Below, piece after piece: positions 10,439 to 21,795 of a stretch of DNA of 64,000 nt. Position 1 is the stretch's first letter. The number at the start of each line of letters is the position of its first letter. The notes beneath the pieces were generated by a model. That model was given only the letters and a program-made list of their open reading frames with translations. It searched no databases and was not told the origin of the DNA. Location: assembly GCA_037127255.1 (NCBI GenBank), contig JBANSL010000004.1:77466127-77530126 (forward strand), written 5' to 3'. This DNA is from Persicaria tinctoria (taxonomy: Eukaryota; Streptophyta; Magnoliopsida; Caryophyllales; Polygonaceae). A program made the translations under genes and the position numbers.

Positions 10439-12560
10439 TGTTGTGAGCCTAATTTGCCAGGTTTCACTTATACTTTTATATCGATTTTCTGTATACATAT
10501 CATACATTTTGGGCTTGAATAGTACAGAATCTATGTAGTTATGATCATTTGCCCAATTATGGAATCTACACCAGTTTCTGTTTAATATTGCAGAATTCGG
10601 AGGATTTTACAGCAATTCTAAAGGGAGTCAGAAAAGCTCGGAAAACAACTACAGAAGTCCAGAGTCCGAGGCTACAGAACCAGGAAGGACCAAACTGGAA
10701 ACGGAGGTACTCAATATCGACTACACCTACTCGATATCGACCAACATGTCCGAGCTAAGCCTGGTCGAGTAGAGCTGATCGAGGAACTGAAGACGAAGGC
10801 AACACAGTACTCGATATCGAGGAGAGTTACTCGATATCGACCACACTTCGGATTCATGCCCAGGTCGAGGAAGCTATGCCGAGTCGAGAAGCTGAGGACG
10901 AGAGACACCGAGCACTGAGCTAGTCGATATCGAGTAAACTACTCGATATCGAGGACCATTTGCGAGCACCACCGAGCCGTATCGAGCAAGACTTACTCAA
11001 GACAACTGGAGACGTCGAGCAACTCTACTCGATCTCGATTAGATCTTGTCGAGATCGACGACACCCTGACGCTTGTCCGAGCTCATCGAGAAGACTTGTC
11101 CGAAAAGACCTGGTCGACATAGCCTCTCTACTCGATATCGACAATAGGTCGTCGAGATCGACCAGTCCTATGAACCACTACCGAGGACCAGCTAGCCGAG
11201 ACAAACGAAGCCGAGCCAGTCGACCAACAATTCTACTCGATATCGAGTAGACCTTGTCGATATCGAGTAGCCCAGTTTTTGAAAACGTGTGGACATGATG
11301 AGTCCTAGTCGAGTTGGGATTCCTTGGGCGTGAAGGAAGTCGAGTTGGCCGAGATCTATCCTACATCTATCAAGTTCTATCTATGGAAGGAAGATCTATC
11401 AACACATGAAGACATACCTATTTTAGATTTATTATTTCCTTTTAGATTTAATTCCTTAATTGCATTTATTTATCTTTTAAAGTTTTAGATATAATTTTAG
11501 ATATAGATAAATGTTTCTATCCTTGATTAGCAAGGATTAGAAGGCTATAAATAAAGCCTTAGGGGCTAGTTTTTCATGATTCAAAAAAATTCGATTCATC
11601 TTCATTCAGTCACAAGCAAGTAGCGAGTAGGGAGAGAGAGAGAGAGACCAGTTGGAGTTGGAGAAGGCGAGAGCGGGATTTGGTTCCAATTGGTTGTAAG
11701 ACTCTTTTTTAGTTTTATTTTAAATCAAGTTTATTTCATTTTTATATTAATGTCTTTACCGATGATGAAGCGCAAGTAGTCCACTCACTTCTAGGGTTGG
11801 GGTAAGCCCGACGGTGGCCATGCGAGGCGGTGCAAGAAAGGTTTGATCTTTTTATGCGAATTCATTTTCTATCCTTGCGAGCATGATTCTTTTGCGAAAG
11901 TTGAAGGTGATTCTTGTATTTGTTATTGAAGCGAAAGTGAATTTAATGCAACTTGGATTAATTATGTGAACAGGGTTAGAAACAATTAGGGTTTATGCGA
12001 AAGCCTCTATATTCCTATTTGTTGGTAACGAGAGTTATTTGATGAACAAGCATGATTCTTTATGCCTTTATGTATTGTTTTGTATGGTTATTGTTGTGGT
12101 ATTGATGCCCTGGCCTTGGAAGTATTTTAGTTTATTGAATTTATTTACTAAATTTTACGTTTTGAGTTACTGTTTTTGTTGACATCGAGAAGTGTAGTCG
12201 ATATCGAGTTGTCTGTACTCGATATCGAGTACCGTTTTACTCGACAAGGTCTGTTTTGCTTGCTGAAGTTTCTGTTTTCTGCTGTTGTTAGTCGATATCG
12301 ACCAACCTTTGTCGATATCGAGTAGCTTTTGGTTTTCGTTTTGTTTTATGCTTTGCTTCGTTGCTATTGTTTTCTTTTCTGTTTTGCTTTTCTGCATTAT
12401 TCTCATATTTAGGAACTGAAAAGGCGGGCGCTGACACGCTTCCCCGTGGATTCGATCTTGACTTGCTCTTACTACAACGGGAGGAAGTCTTGTATTTATT
12501 TGCCGGGACAGGAAGTTGGTTTAAATTTATATTTTTATTACTTGACTTACTCCTGCAACA
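10439..12560 (+). repeat. 3' LTR of copy 2
   Basis: A 2.12-kb LTR from TGTTGTGAGC to CCTGCAACA, with the 5-bp inverted ends TGTTG/CAACA. Decamer pairs occur in U3 (around 10,710-10,955 and 11,230-11,265) and again near the 3' end (12,196-12,325). The 3' end of the LTR carries the conserved GTGGATTCGATCTTGACTTG motif. Confidence 0.88.
11546..11553 (+). promoter_or_regulatory. LTR TATA box
   Basis: TATAAATA in the context GGCTATAAATAAAGCC, conserved among the LTRs of this family. Confidence 0.6.
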
Positions 12561-13436
12561 ATGGAAAGCTCTCTCGACATACATATCCAAATCCTAAGGG
12601 GCAATCTGAACGCGTCGCTGCTGTAAAGTTAAGGAGCGGGCACCAGTTACACGAGCCAGAGGTCGAGAAAGAGAAAGCTGCGAATCCACTCGACATTGGG
12701 CAGACAGTACTCAATGTCGACCAGTCTATTCGACGTTGAGTAGATCCACCCGAAGTCGACTAGCCCCTCAACGTCGATGACACTTTTGCGCGATAACAGA
12801 ACTCGACGTCGACTACAGTAGTCGATGTCGAGAAGAACTTAGTCGATGTCGAGGACACCCAAGTCGATGATAAGGACTCTGCAGCACCTATGACATCTGT
12901 TCTGGCTCCGAAACAAAAAACGATACTTCATTTCCCTTCCAAGGCGTTGAAAGTTCCCACTGCAGGTAGGTTTAAATGTTTTGTTAAGATGCTTCAAGAC
13001 TTAAATGTTTCAATTCCTTTTACAGAAGTTCTTCAAGAGATGCCTGCATATGTCAAGTTCATCAAGGAGATCCTTCGTAACAAGCGATCCATCACAGAAA
13101 TCCCCAGCGAATGCAAAAAAATGGATTTCCCTCAGAAGAGACCTGACCCTAGTAAGTTCTCGATTACTGTAGAATTTGGACAATATAAATATGAGGCAAT
13201 GTATGATTTAGGAGCAAGTGTGAGCATCATGCCACTATCAATCTGGCAAAAGGTAAAGATATGAGCAATAGAGCCTATGGATGCCAACCTATACATGGCA
13301 AACAATACTGTGGTCATCCCTACAGGTATGTTTGACAATGTCCCTATCCAGGTTGGTAAGTTCTATATTCCCGCTGAATTCCTAATTATAGATTGTGCTA
13401 AAGATATATCCTACTAGCCCTATTATTCTTGGTAGA
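12561..13436 (+). pseudogene. gag-protease fragment of copy 3
   Basis: This divergent relative begins mid-gag (PNPKGQSERVAAVKLRSG is visible). It passes through a linker whose decamers have other core dinucleotides (TCGACGTCGA, TCGATGTCGA; near 12,800 and 12,820, 12,841). It then has an open protease frame at 12890-13264 with DLGASVSIMPLSIW, ending in a TGA. Homology continues in another frame to ILGR at about 13,435, where an unrelated LTR start (TGATATCATC) cuts it off. Both ends are therefore TE junctions. Confidence 0.75.
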
Positions 13437-13825
13437 TGATATCATCTTATTCTATGCGATTTTAGGTGTCTTGTGAGTAGGTTTTATGTTTATTAAGTGT
13501 CACTTTATATGTGTTTTATGTGATTTATGTGTCATTTCGAGTATAGAGGTCTACACATGGTGTGTTTGAAATTTCAGGTGTTTCGGTGCATATCTTGGAA
13601 TATTTAACGAGCCAAGGAAAAGGAGCAAGGAATGAGTCATGTTCGAGGATGATCATTGAAGTCGGAGTATGCCCATAGAGAGCATTCGAGAAACATGAGT
13701 CAAGGCAAGAGAGCTTTCAAGGTCAAAATCAAAGAAACAAGGCGGAATCGGACTCGGAACCCACACATATCGAGTCGGTATACCGAGCAGAGAAGAAAAT
13801 CATGACATACCGAGTCAATACTTGC
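13437..13825 (+). repeat. Fragment of another LTR
   Basis: It starts TGATATCATC exactly where the copy 3 protease stops, and resembles the start of the Athila LTR (TGATATGCG). It stops at 13825, where a TGTAACGGCC repeat begins. Within it lies a CG-containing palindromic motif, TCGGTATACCGA, near 13,772 and a related TACCGAGTC near 13,808. I could not find its other end. Confidence 0.45.
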
Positions 13826-15403
13826 TGTAACGGCCCGGGATTATGATTCCCGAGTTACGTTTCGAGGGATAAAACCCCTCGTTAGGATCTTGCGCCCCGA
13901 GTACAGGTTGAAGGTTTGAAATTCTATCCTAGCATTTCGAAGTGGGATTTCATACCCAAAATTCGAAGGGATCGTTGGAATCCCCGGGGAAGTCCTTTGT
14001 ACCTGTCATAAGTCTAAGCGTAGAAAACCAACAGTCATGCAGATAGTAGAATCAAGGTGTAATACAAGAGGGTGCCACGGCTGAGCCGGGTCAAAACAAA
14101 ATCAATACGTGTATTTATTGAAATCTAAGGTTAGACCATTTCTTTACAAGCGCCCAAGAGAGTTCCCACGTCACAGAAGCAAGGAACAATAATGTTGCAA
14201 AACAAACCTAAAAAAAATGTATGCGGGGCGGTGTCAGATCGAAGCCCTACGCAATATAGTCCCAAACAAGCAGACACATACACACGCTAGTCCTGATAAA
14301 GATGCTTCTAGATGTAAGGTGGATGGTTAACACACTAACATGCCCCTAAGATCAAGTGCGTAAATATAATAAGGCCTTAGCATCGAATACCAAGTGGTAT
14401 ATCCCTCTCCTACCTCCACCCCGTTCCGATAGGGCGGAGACTGGCCAGCTCGTGAATGCATTTCATTATCATCGGGTAGCACGCATGCCCAACCCGTATC
14501 CACAATAAAGCCCGCATGCATCTCATAATATAAGGAAGTTCATTACTCGATTGACTCAGGACGGGACCCGATGAGACTAGGTCGTCCTATAACCCTAGCA
14601 ATGACTCTAGTTACTTCACATATAACAACCGTTCTGTTTACACAAGCAATGAGTAAACGAATGCTCAATCATGTGTGCAATCCTAGCAGGATACTAAATG
14701 ACATGTTTTATTATGAATGCAGCACCTAGTATGCAAATGGCTACAAGCAGGGAGATCTCTTTTCGAATCTGAGTGAGCTCATATAGGAACTCACCTGGCT
14801 ATGCAGAACAACATAATAGAAGATCCGGCATACACCAATCATAATCACAATTTATCACCTAGATACATATCAGATCACATATATAAGTCTACGTCTAGCC
14901 ACTCAATCACATAAACACAAGCCATTCAATAAGTACAACCACATCATAATTATCATCTCATCAAGTTCAACCACTCATCATGTTGACACATTCCATAAGA
15001 CCGCATCATTCTCCTCATTCCGTTTACCCACATTCATATATTCACAATAATACTCATATATCTCCACAGTCCATCATATTAATCATAGCTCATAAGGCAT
15101 AAGTCGAACGATACGAAATCTTAACATTTCATCATGCTATTAGTCAACCAATCATGCAATTAGTCCACATCAATCATGTGAATTTGTCATCGACCACATA
15201 ATGCCCAAGTTAGTTCCGAAACCGTTTCGAAAACTTAGTTAACTAGTTAGAAATTCCGTCTTGGAAAAGGTTCTTCAAATCCCTTTTTAAATCCGATAAT
15301 ACCTTTCTAAAATATCCAAGTCTCATAATATTATATTTTCTTCTAATAACTGTAATATTATGTCTTTAATCTTAAAATAATATTTTATGATATAAATATC
15401 ACA
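13826..15403. repeat. Dispersed repeat beginning TGTAACGGCCC, copy 1
   Basis: The first 700 bp or so match 44,599 onward at roughly 80% by eye. Both copies start sharply at TGTAACGGCC and interrupt other elements, which suggests a real TE end, most likely an LTR with a TG start. The shared words include CCAAGTGGTATATCCCTCTC and GACTGGCCAGCTCGTGAATG. Further on the sequence is AT-rich with no coding frame. The right end is not defined and the limit given is the start of the next repeat. Confidence 0.45.
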
Positions 15404-15745
15404 CACTACTACATATCAAGACCTAATGTATCACCAATATTTGTTACATTATACCTTAAATATGTTACATTAGGGGAAAAGGTAACACTTTTTAGGGATT
15501 ACATTTGCGGCCGTTGCATTTGACCTAATGTAACAGTTTTATTCCCTAGTGTAACATTGTTTCATTGATGAATCTAAATGTTACATTTGATTCCAAAACT
15601 ATTACATTTGAATTTAATGTTACATTTTCAAATAAATGTTACCTTAATAGGGTGTTACCTTTAACCAAACATGTTACATCTAAAGAACAATGTTACATTT
15701 GAAGAAAAATGTTACTTTTAATCCCAAGTATTACATTGATCAATT
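15404..15745 (+). repeat. CACTA-like terminal region with GTTACATT subterminal repeats
   Basis: A CACTACTACATATCAAG word at 15404 is followed by about fifteen copies, in both orientations, of a motif close to TGTTACATTTG within 330 bp. A CACTA end followed by a dense subterminal repeat is the layout of plant CACTA (Spm-like) transposons. I did not find the opposite TAGTG end or a 3-bp target duplication, so this is tentative. Confidence 0.35.
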
Positions 15746-16350
15746 AAATTAATTATAATAGATATTTATCAATTTATTATATTAAAATTATATAATATAC
15801 AATATATATCATATATATCATATATATAGATAAGAATAATCTAAAATATTTCGAAATAATAACACAAACATACATTATCCAAAATCAAAGTTCCATTAAA
15901 AAAATATCCAAGAGAGTTTATTGAGCATTGCATGTGCATAGTTATAGACATACACACTAGTTTTGTCCTGCTAGGCATGCAACGCTCAACATTTATACAA
16001 GTAGCATGTCAAAACTAACGATGATAGAAATAACATAGGTAGATAATTCCTCTAATGGTTATTTATTGTTATTCTCCTCTATTTCAAGGTATCTCGAGCA
16101 TTATCATATCCTTGCTTGCCAATACTTCTTTGGAGGTGTCCTATCGTGAAACCCTTCGTTGGCTTTTTAATTTGCACATCTGTGAAAAGAAGAACCAAAA
16201 ACACAAAAAAATGGAGTGGGACATACTATATATAGTGTTGTAGTTACTTTCAAATTTATCCACACAATTAGTGAGTCATGCCACAAATGATAAATTTACC
16301 TATCGAGGTTTCCAGAAGATCACTTAATCCAATAATGGCCTTAAGCAAGA

Positions 16351-16430
16351 ATATGTTCTTAACAATGCCTTATCAAAAAAATATATGTTCTTAACAATGC
16401 CTTATAAAAAAATATATGTTCTTAACAATG
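16351..16430. repeat. Tandem repeat, period 31-32 bp, about 2.6 copies
   Basis: Copies of ATATGTTCTTAACAATGCC start at 16351, 16383 and 16414, separated by A-rich spacers. Confidence 0.85.
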
Positions 16431-17558
16431 CAATCTACATGAACATCAACAAAGCAGCCCTAAATAAAAATGAAATCAGAGCAAATTAAGCAAAGCCTTA
16501 AATCAGTTTTGTTAGATAGAAAGGACATCAACTGCATATGACTCATCAGGCTTGTGTTTTTAATCCTAAAAGAACAGAACATGGCAGCATAAGCCAAAAA
16601 AAGGCGAATGCGTCCTTTCCAATGAGAAACATGCTATACACAAGACAAGAAATATTGACACAATACAACCATAACCACAAGAAGCATTCATCTCTAGACC
16701 ATTAAATGCAAAACAATAGAATTTGTTTTGCTCAAAAAAGGGGCGATGATTAGCCAATGGGAGGAAAGTGATAAAAGGTTTGAGTGCAGATCTCTTACAT
16801 GTTTCACTTCGTTAAGGAGCCAGAAATATCAGTGAGTTGTTCTCTAGATCTTGAAGTTACAAACCCATGATATCTTCAAAGTATAACATTACAAATGTCT
16901 TTCATGGGGTCTTGGAGGGAAAACCCATGATATCTGTAAATGACATCATAACTAGAGATAAACATCCCAAACCAAACGAAATCTAATGTACCACATGCAA
17001 TAATATTACATTATATGGTCAGCAATTAGAAATCTCAAGGATAAATAGCAACTATAAGGTTTTATTGTAGTAAATTCGCATATTAGTTATGATCAGGCAA
17101 GAGAGATTTGCAATCTTCTCATTGCATCAAATAAAATTAACTAAGTTGAGTTTTTAGTGAAATTATACGAAATGATGAATTCTATTAATGATTGAATGAA
17201 CAAGTAGCCAGTGGTAGATTTTCTCAGAGTGACACCTACCTATACAGCCAAAAGTTACCATTTCAAAGAAAGATAATTTACAGGATCACAAAATGCCTAA
17301 CCATAAATCAAAAGTTCAGCCTAGAAATCATTAACTCCTAGTCAGATTTGCAATGTATATAATTTAACACTAATGAACATTGTATTCAAAGATATAGAAT
17401 GGAACAAAATGCGTAAAAACACACTTTACAAAAAAAAAGATCTATTTTACTCAATGTTTCCAATTAACAAGAACAACCAACACGAATAAGAGGCCATGGA
17501 AAGAAAGGTCGAACATGAAAGCCATAAATCAATAACAAAGAACCACAAACAGACTCAT

Positions 17559-17742
17559 AAAGATTTTTAAGAACCACAAATTGCTCATTTGGATAAACAA
17601 AAAACCTAATGAATCCCAATTATTAATTGAAGAGACCTAAGTATCCTTACAAAGATTTTTAAGAACCACAAATTGCTCATTTGGATTAAAAAAAAAACCT
17701 AATGAATCCCAGTTATTAATTAAAGAGATCTAAGTATCCTTG
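17559..17742. repeat. Tandem duplication of a 92-bp unit
   Basis: 17559-17650 and 17651-17742 are near-identical units starting AAAGATTTTTAAGAACCACA. They differ by an A-tract length change and a few substitutions. Confidence 0.85.
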
Positions 17743-18630
17743 TTTTTGTGGCAAAAACATTCTTCCTGGGAATTTGGTCAAGGTCATCCTTTATGGAACC
17801 TAAGTTTGGCTTTTACACCAGAGTTGAATTGTTTGGCTCCACAATGAATTGGAGGCCCTGAATATGTGCCTAAATAAATTAGATACTCTTCCTCCAAGGC
17901 CTCGATGAGTATGTTACTATATTGAAAAGGAAAAAGAAAAGAACAAGTTACATGAATATTTTTTTATTTAAAAAATTTAAGTGCAATGTTAGTTAACCTG
18001 TCAAGACTGTAGAGACATGGACGTGAACTCTGCCACGAGATGTATCCAAAGAATGTAGCTTTTAGTATTCACCAGTTCAGTCAACTGTAAAACATATCAT
18101 CAAATCATTGTTGTCAGCAAGTCAAAATACAAAACTGATTGTTAAAGGATGATGTGGAAAAGATAGGTATGATTAATTTGATATTTTTAGTAAATCAATC
18201 CTCACCCAAATAATGCTTCATCAATTTCATAAATCAATTATTTAGAAAATAAATTCTCTCATCATTTGTAAAATCAGTCTCCAATTTGGCATAAAATAAA
18301 ATGCAAGAGCTACATGAATTCTGAGCATCTATACTCTCCAGGACAAAGAAAGAGAATCAGTAAACTCCAACAAAAAGAGAACATGAAAATTAGCTCTGAA
18401 GCGGCCTATCAAACGACAAAACGCATGATAGTTATCTTGTTTAGTAAGAACTGCTTACCGAATAATATTTAGAGAAAAGAAGGAAAATATTTCATTCTGG
18501 AAAATCCAGTCATCAACAGATGCCCAAAACTTCCAACTAAAACAGCCAAAACCAATACACAAAATCAAACATCACAAAAATAATAAGAAAAAGACCCCTT
18601 TCTTCATAAAGAAATCTAACTATCGCATAC

Positions 18631-19634
18631 CTTACATTTGACTTGCTTGAGTATCAAATTATCCCCGGTAGCTATCAGATGAATAATCACTGCATCAAGA
18701 GATATACCGGTTTAATCCAATTTGTAAAGATCAGCCCAAACTTAGCAAAACTTCCATAGATCCAAATAAACCAATTTAACACAAAATTAGACAATTTAGC
18801 AACTCAAATTAGATTTAGAAATCAAGGACCTTAAACTAATGATGGGCGCTTATTATTTTTTTTTCAATTTTTTAATTCATGCATTGGACTCCCATTTACA
18901 CAGAAAGTCACCTAATTTACATCACCTCGTCTCAGAAGAACCTATGTGGAAATGAATATCCAAGCCTACCATTAGATTTGGCAAGGAACACATATCATAG
19001 CTTAAATATTGAAAACAGATTTACGGGATGTCAAGATTAAGTATGTCTTCAAGCCAAATCTCTCCCATCACTTCAAATCCACATTTGTTATGAATTCATT
19101 GTGAAGCACGACAAAAATGAGAAAGGGAGCAAATATGACAGTGGTAGATTTTGATCATTTAATTATTTGTTTACCAATATAACATTGCTAAAGTACTAAA
19201 ATTGCACACCCGAGAGCCAGCTTATTGGACAACTAACTAACCGGATTAAACTTCGCACCAATTGGTTCTTCGAAATCCTCTTCAACCAGAACGCGTACTT
19301 TCACAAGCTCTAGAAGCTCTTTCCTTGAAATATTCCATTCTAGTTCCCTCTAATCACAAAACCACCACATAAAATAAAAAACCCTAAACCAATTTGAACC
19401 CTAAATCAAGAACCCTCAATCAATTTAAACCCTAAATCAAGAACCCTAAACCAATTTCAAACAAAAGAGGAGTGAAATTGCACCGAAAAATTCGAAGCAG
19501 GGAGGAAATTGATGATTGTCACTCTTGCTCTACATTGAAGTAGAAACGGAGAGTAAAGAGGAGTACTTACCGTCGCTCTTGTTCCCGATCGTTCCAGTGG
19601 TTGCCTCGCCTACAACATCATCTTCGAGTCTCAT
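18631..19634 (-). pseudogene. ATG12-like gene remnant, exons 1 and 2
   Basis: Two minus-strand exons fit together. Exon 1 (19571-19634) starts ATG and encodes 21 residues ending NKSD. It stops at the donor GACG|GTAAGTAC in phase 1. Exon 2 (18631-18689) follows the acceptor TTGATGCAG and completes a valine codon. It encodes VIIHLIATGDNLILKQVKCK and stops at the donor AAG|GTATGC. This segment resembles the first strand and loop of ATG12, the ubiquitin-like autophagy protein conjugated to ATG5, whose plant forms read HLRATGGAPILKQSKFK. The middle and C-terminal glycine of ATG12 are not recognisable downstream, although an 87-nt exon-like stretch at 17998-18084 has about the right length and a possible weak DNA resemblance. 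I infer a decayed or strongly altered gene. A functional gene with unseen exons is possible. Confidence 0.45.
19380..19457. repeat. Tandem repeat containing AACCCTAA words
   Basis: A unit of about 33 bp (ACCCTAAATCAAGAACCCT with an AATTT spacer) is repeated about twice, giving five AACCCT words. It lies in the proposed first intron of the ATG12-like remnant, near its 5' exon. Such telo-box-like words are common near plant promoters; an interstitial telomere array would be a far more regular heptamer. Confidence 0.6.
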
Positions 19635-20832
19635 CTAGTGTGCCTTTCGTCGAGCGAGCGACTGAGCAAGCTCTTCACCGAGCGAGCAACTGAGGGGCCT
19701 TTCATCGAGGGAGCGAGGGAGCCCTTTGTCCTCAACACGCGAAGTGTTGTCCTCAACGGACTTCAGTATGAAGTCTTTTTTCCTAGGGGACACCATGGAG
19801 AAGGGTTGAGCAAGAGAGAGAAACGACAAGAAGGTTCCATGGGAGGTAGAGGAAGGAAATTGAGCTCTCAGATAGTCAGATCTGGAGAAATGGGAGAGCG
19901 ATGCTCATCCTAAAGAATGAAAGAGAAATTTAGGGTTTCATTGGTAGGAGGGACCTTACAAATTTTCACCAAAATTTGGGGCGGAAAAAATACCGCCAAG
20001 GCGCACTTCTCTTTCTCTCTCCTTTTGGTTGAAATTGAAAATGCCTAATGTGTGGGATTAGGGTTAAGGGGATTTGTAATCACGCGCCTAGGTAAGGGGT
20101 GAGATTGTGTTTTTGCAATTTTAATTTACAATTAATTTAAAATCCTAAATAATCTCAGCCTTCCAATTGTACTAAATGAACGATCCTCATGTTACTCAAT
20201 AAGGCTTGTTCTCATATGAACTATCCTCTATATTTTGTTTTATATATATATATAAATTATTGAGTAAACCTACCCGCAAGAGTTAAAACAAAATCCCCAA
20301 ACTAAAATCCCGAAAGAGTTTGACAAAATTCCCGCAAGGACTTGACAATATTTTTGTAGGTGAAATATTGTTGGCGTTTTGTTCGAGCAGCTTGCGGCTC
20401 TGCTTTCGATGTTTGTAGGAGGTCTTCTTCTTGGTTGGGGGGCGTGAAGTCTGGAGTCGGGACTGGCGGGGGTCGTGGTGGTGCGCTCAGGGCGACTCTT
20501 TATCCGAGATTGACTTTCCTTGGAGTTCGTCTGCACTACCCACAGGAGATAGAGTCCTGCTGTACCGCTAGCCTGCGGTGCCACTGTTCGGTGGTGCTTG
20601 GCTTCGTTCTTCGGCGGCTTCCTCAACTTCTTGGGAGTTGGTCTTCTTGAGTCGTCTGGTTGTAGAGTTTTTTTTCTCCTTGTTTCATTTCGCTTTTTGT
20701 TTGTATTTCTGTATTTTTAGGTTGTACGTTTGACGGTTCGCCGTCTGCCGACTGTGGGGGTCTCTCTCTCGTTTTTTTGGGTTTCAGTTCTGTGTTGGGC
20801 TTAAATTCAAGGGGGAGTTTGGTAATTTATAC
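19635..20832. other. Leader/promoter side of the ATG12-like remnant and unassigned sequence
   Basis: 19,640-19,730 has repeated GAGCGAGC/ACTGAG words and would be 5' UTR of the minus-strand remnant. 20,270-20,750 is more GC-rich but I recognise no protein in it on either strand. 20,225-20,265 contains a TA dinucleotide run. Confidence 0.4.
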
Positions 20833-21495
20833 TAGGGGTGGGCATGGGACGGGACGGGACGGGATTAGGGTAATCCCGCGTCCCGTCCCGCGAATTTTTT
20901 GCGGGACGGGATTGAATTTTTTTTTTTTCAAATCCCGCCGGGTCTTATCCCTCGCGGGACGGGACGGGACGGGATTTGTCCCTCGCAAAAAAAATATTAA
21001 AATACAATCTAAAAATAACTAGTAAAAAGTTACAAATGAGTTGCAAATTAATAATGTCATTAAAAAAACACAGTAGCTAACCTCACACAAAATAAAGCAT
21101 TACAAATATGAAATCTCATTGCAAAGATAGCCCATTACAAATTGAAAGTAAAGAGGGAAAATACAGTAGCATTCTACTGGTTTCTTATACAGTTATACCT
21201 TATACGTAGTATATTTGAATTTTTAATTTTGGGTTTAAATAAATGTTAATATATAATATAAATATATTCTTATATATATTTTTATTAATTTTAATAAAAT
21301 AAATATATATAATTTTATATATATGCGGGACGGGACGGGATTTGCGGGATTCGAACTCTCCGTCCCGCGTCCCGTCCCGCGTAATTTTTGCGGGACGGGA
21401 TCGGGACGGGATTTAAAAAAAATAATCTAAATCCCACCGGGATCGGGACGGGATGCGGGACGGGACGGGATTTGCGGGATTTATGCCCACCCCTA
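20833..21495. mobile_element. hAT-type MITE with GGGACGGGAC content
   Basis: It has 13-bp perfect terminal inverted repeats, TAGGGGTGGGCAT at 20833 and ATGCCCACCCCTA ending at 21495. They are flanked by an 8-bp target duplication, ATTTATAC, at 20825-20832 and 21496-21503. The 8-bp duplication is the hAT signature. Both ends are filled with repeats of GGGAC and GCGGGACGGGAT in both orientations, around an AT-rich centre with no coding capacity. Length is 663 bp. Confidence 0.9.
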
Positions 21496-21547
21496 ATTTA
21501 TACCCCTGTGAACTTTTGATTAGGTAGGTAGACTCTTTAATTATTAC

Positions 21548-21783
21548 TCCCTCCTTTCAATATGTTAGATTTTTTACTTTTCTGCACGTATTTTAATGTG
21601 TTAAAAAATTGTATAAAATATTATTTTTTTTATTAATTTTTTTTTATAGTTTAATATTTATTAGTAAGAAGTATTAGATTGTACAAAAAAAGTTTTAAGA
21701 AAATTTAATATTTTATATATTTTTTAGCTCATTAAAATACGTGCCGAAAAGTCAAAAAACTTACATTTTAGATCGGATGGAGT
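21548..21783. mobile_element. Stowaway-type MITE
   Basis: It starts CTCCCTCCTTTCAATATG and ends CATTTTAGATCGGATGGAG, with TA on both sides (21546-21547 and 21784-21785). The two ends are inverted repeats over about 55 bp, including the shared internal CACGTATTTTAATG. A TA duplication with CTCCCTCC ends is the Stowaway (Tc1/mariner) pattern. It has no coding capacity. Confidence 0.85.
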
Positions 21784-21795
21784 ATTTTTTAGGCG

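Larger units (their letters stand above)
7657..12560 (+). mobile_element. RT-less gag-protease LTR retrotransposon, copy 2 (3' part)
   Basis: Plus-strand remainder of a related element whose 5' part would lie left of the window. It begins in the middle of the protease (just before IPTGMVDNVPVQ), where copy 1 inserted. It continues through the decamer-rich tail, 3' noncoding region and PPT into a complete 3' LTR ending at 12560. The sequence right after the LTR is gag-protease of a third copy, so copy 2 itself probably inserted into copy 3; ATGGA at 12561-12565 is the candidate target duplication. Confidence 0.82.
15746..18630. other. AT-rich sequence without a recognised complete gene
   Basis: There is no long reading frame and I recognise no TE domain. 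It holds two small tandem repeats (16351-16430 and 17559-17742). On the minus strand there are exon-like stretches downstream of the ATG12-like exons. One at 17998-18084 lies between a good acceptor and donor. Another begins near 17,919 after a long pyrimidine tract and is open to a TGA at 17785-17787. I could not identify either as protein. Confidence 0.5.

Noticed and set aside
19380..19457. Interstitial telomere repeat
   Set aside because: AACCCTAA words occur only a few times within a 33-bp unit and not as contiguous heptamers.
20270..20750. Host gene or LINE 3' end
   Set aside because: There is an open stretch on both strands but no recognisable domain, poly-A tail or target duplication.
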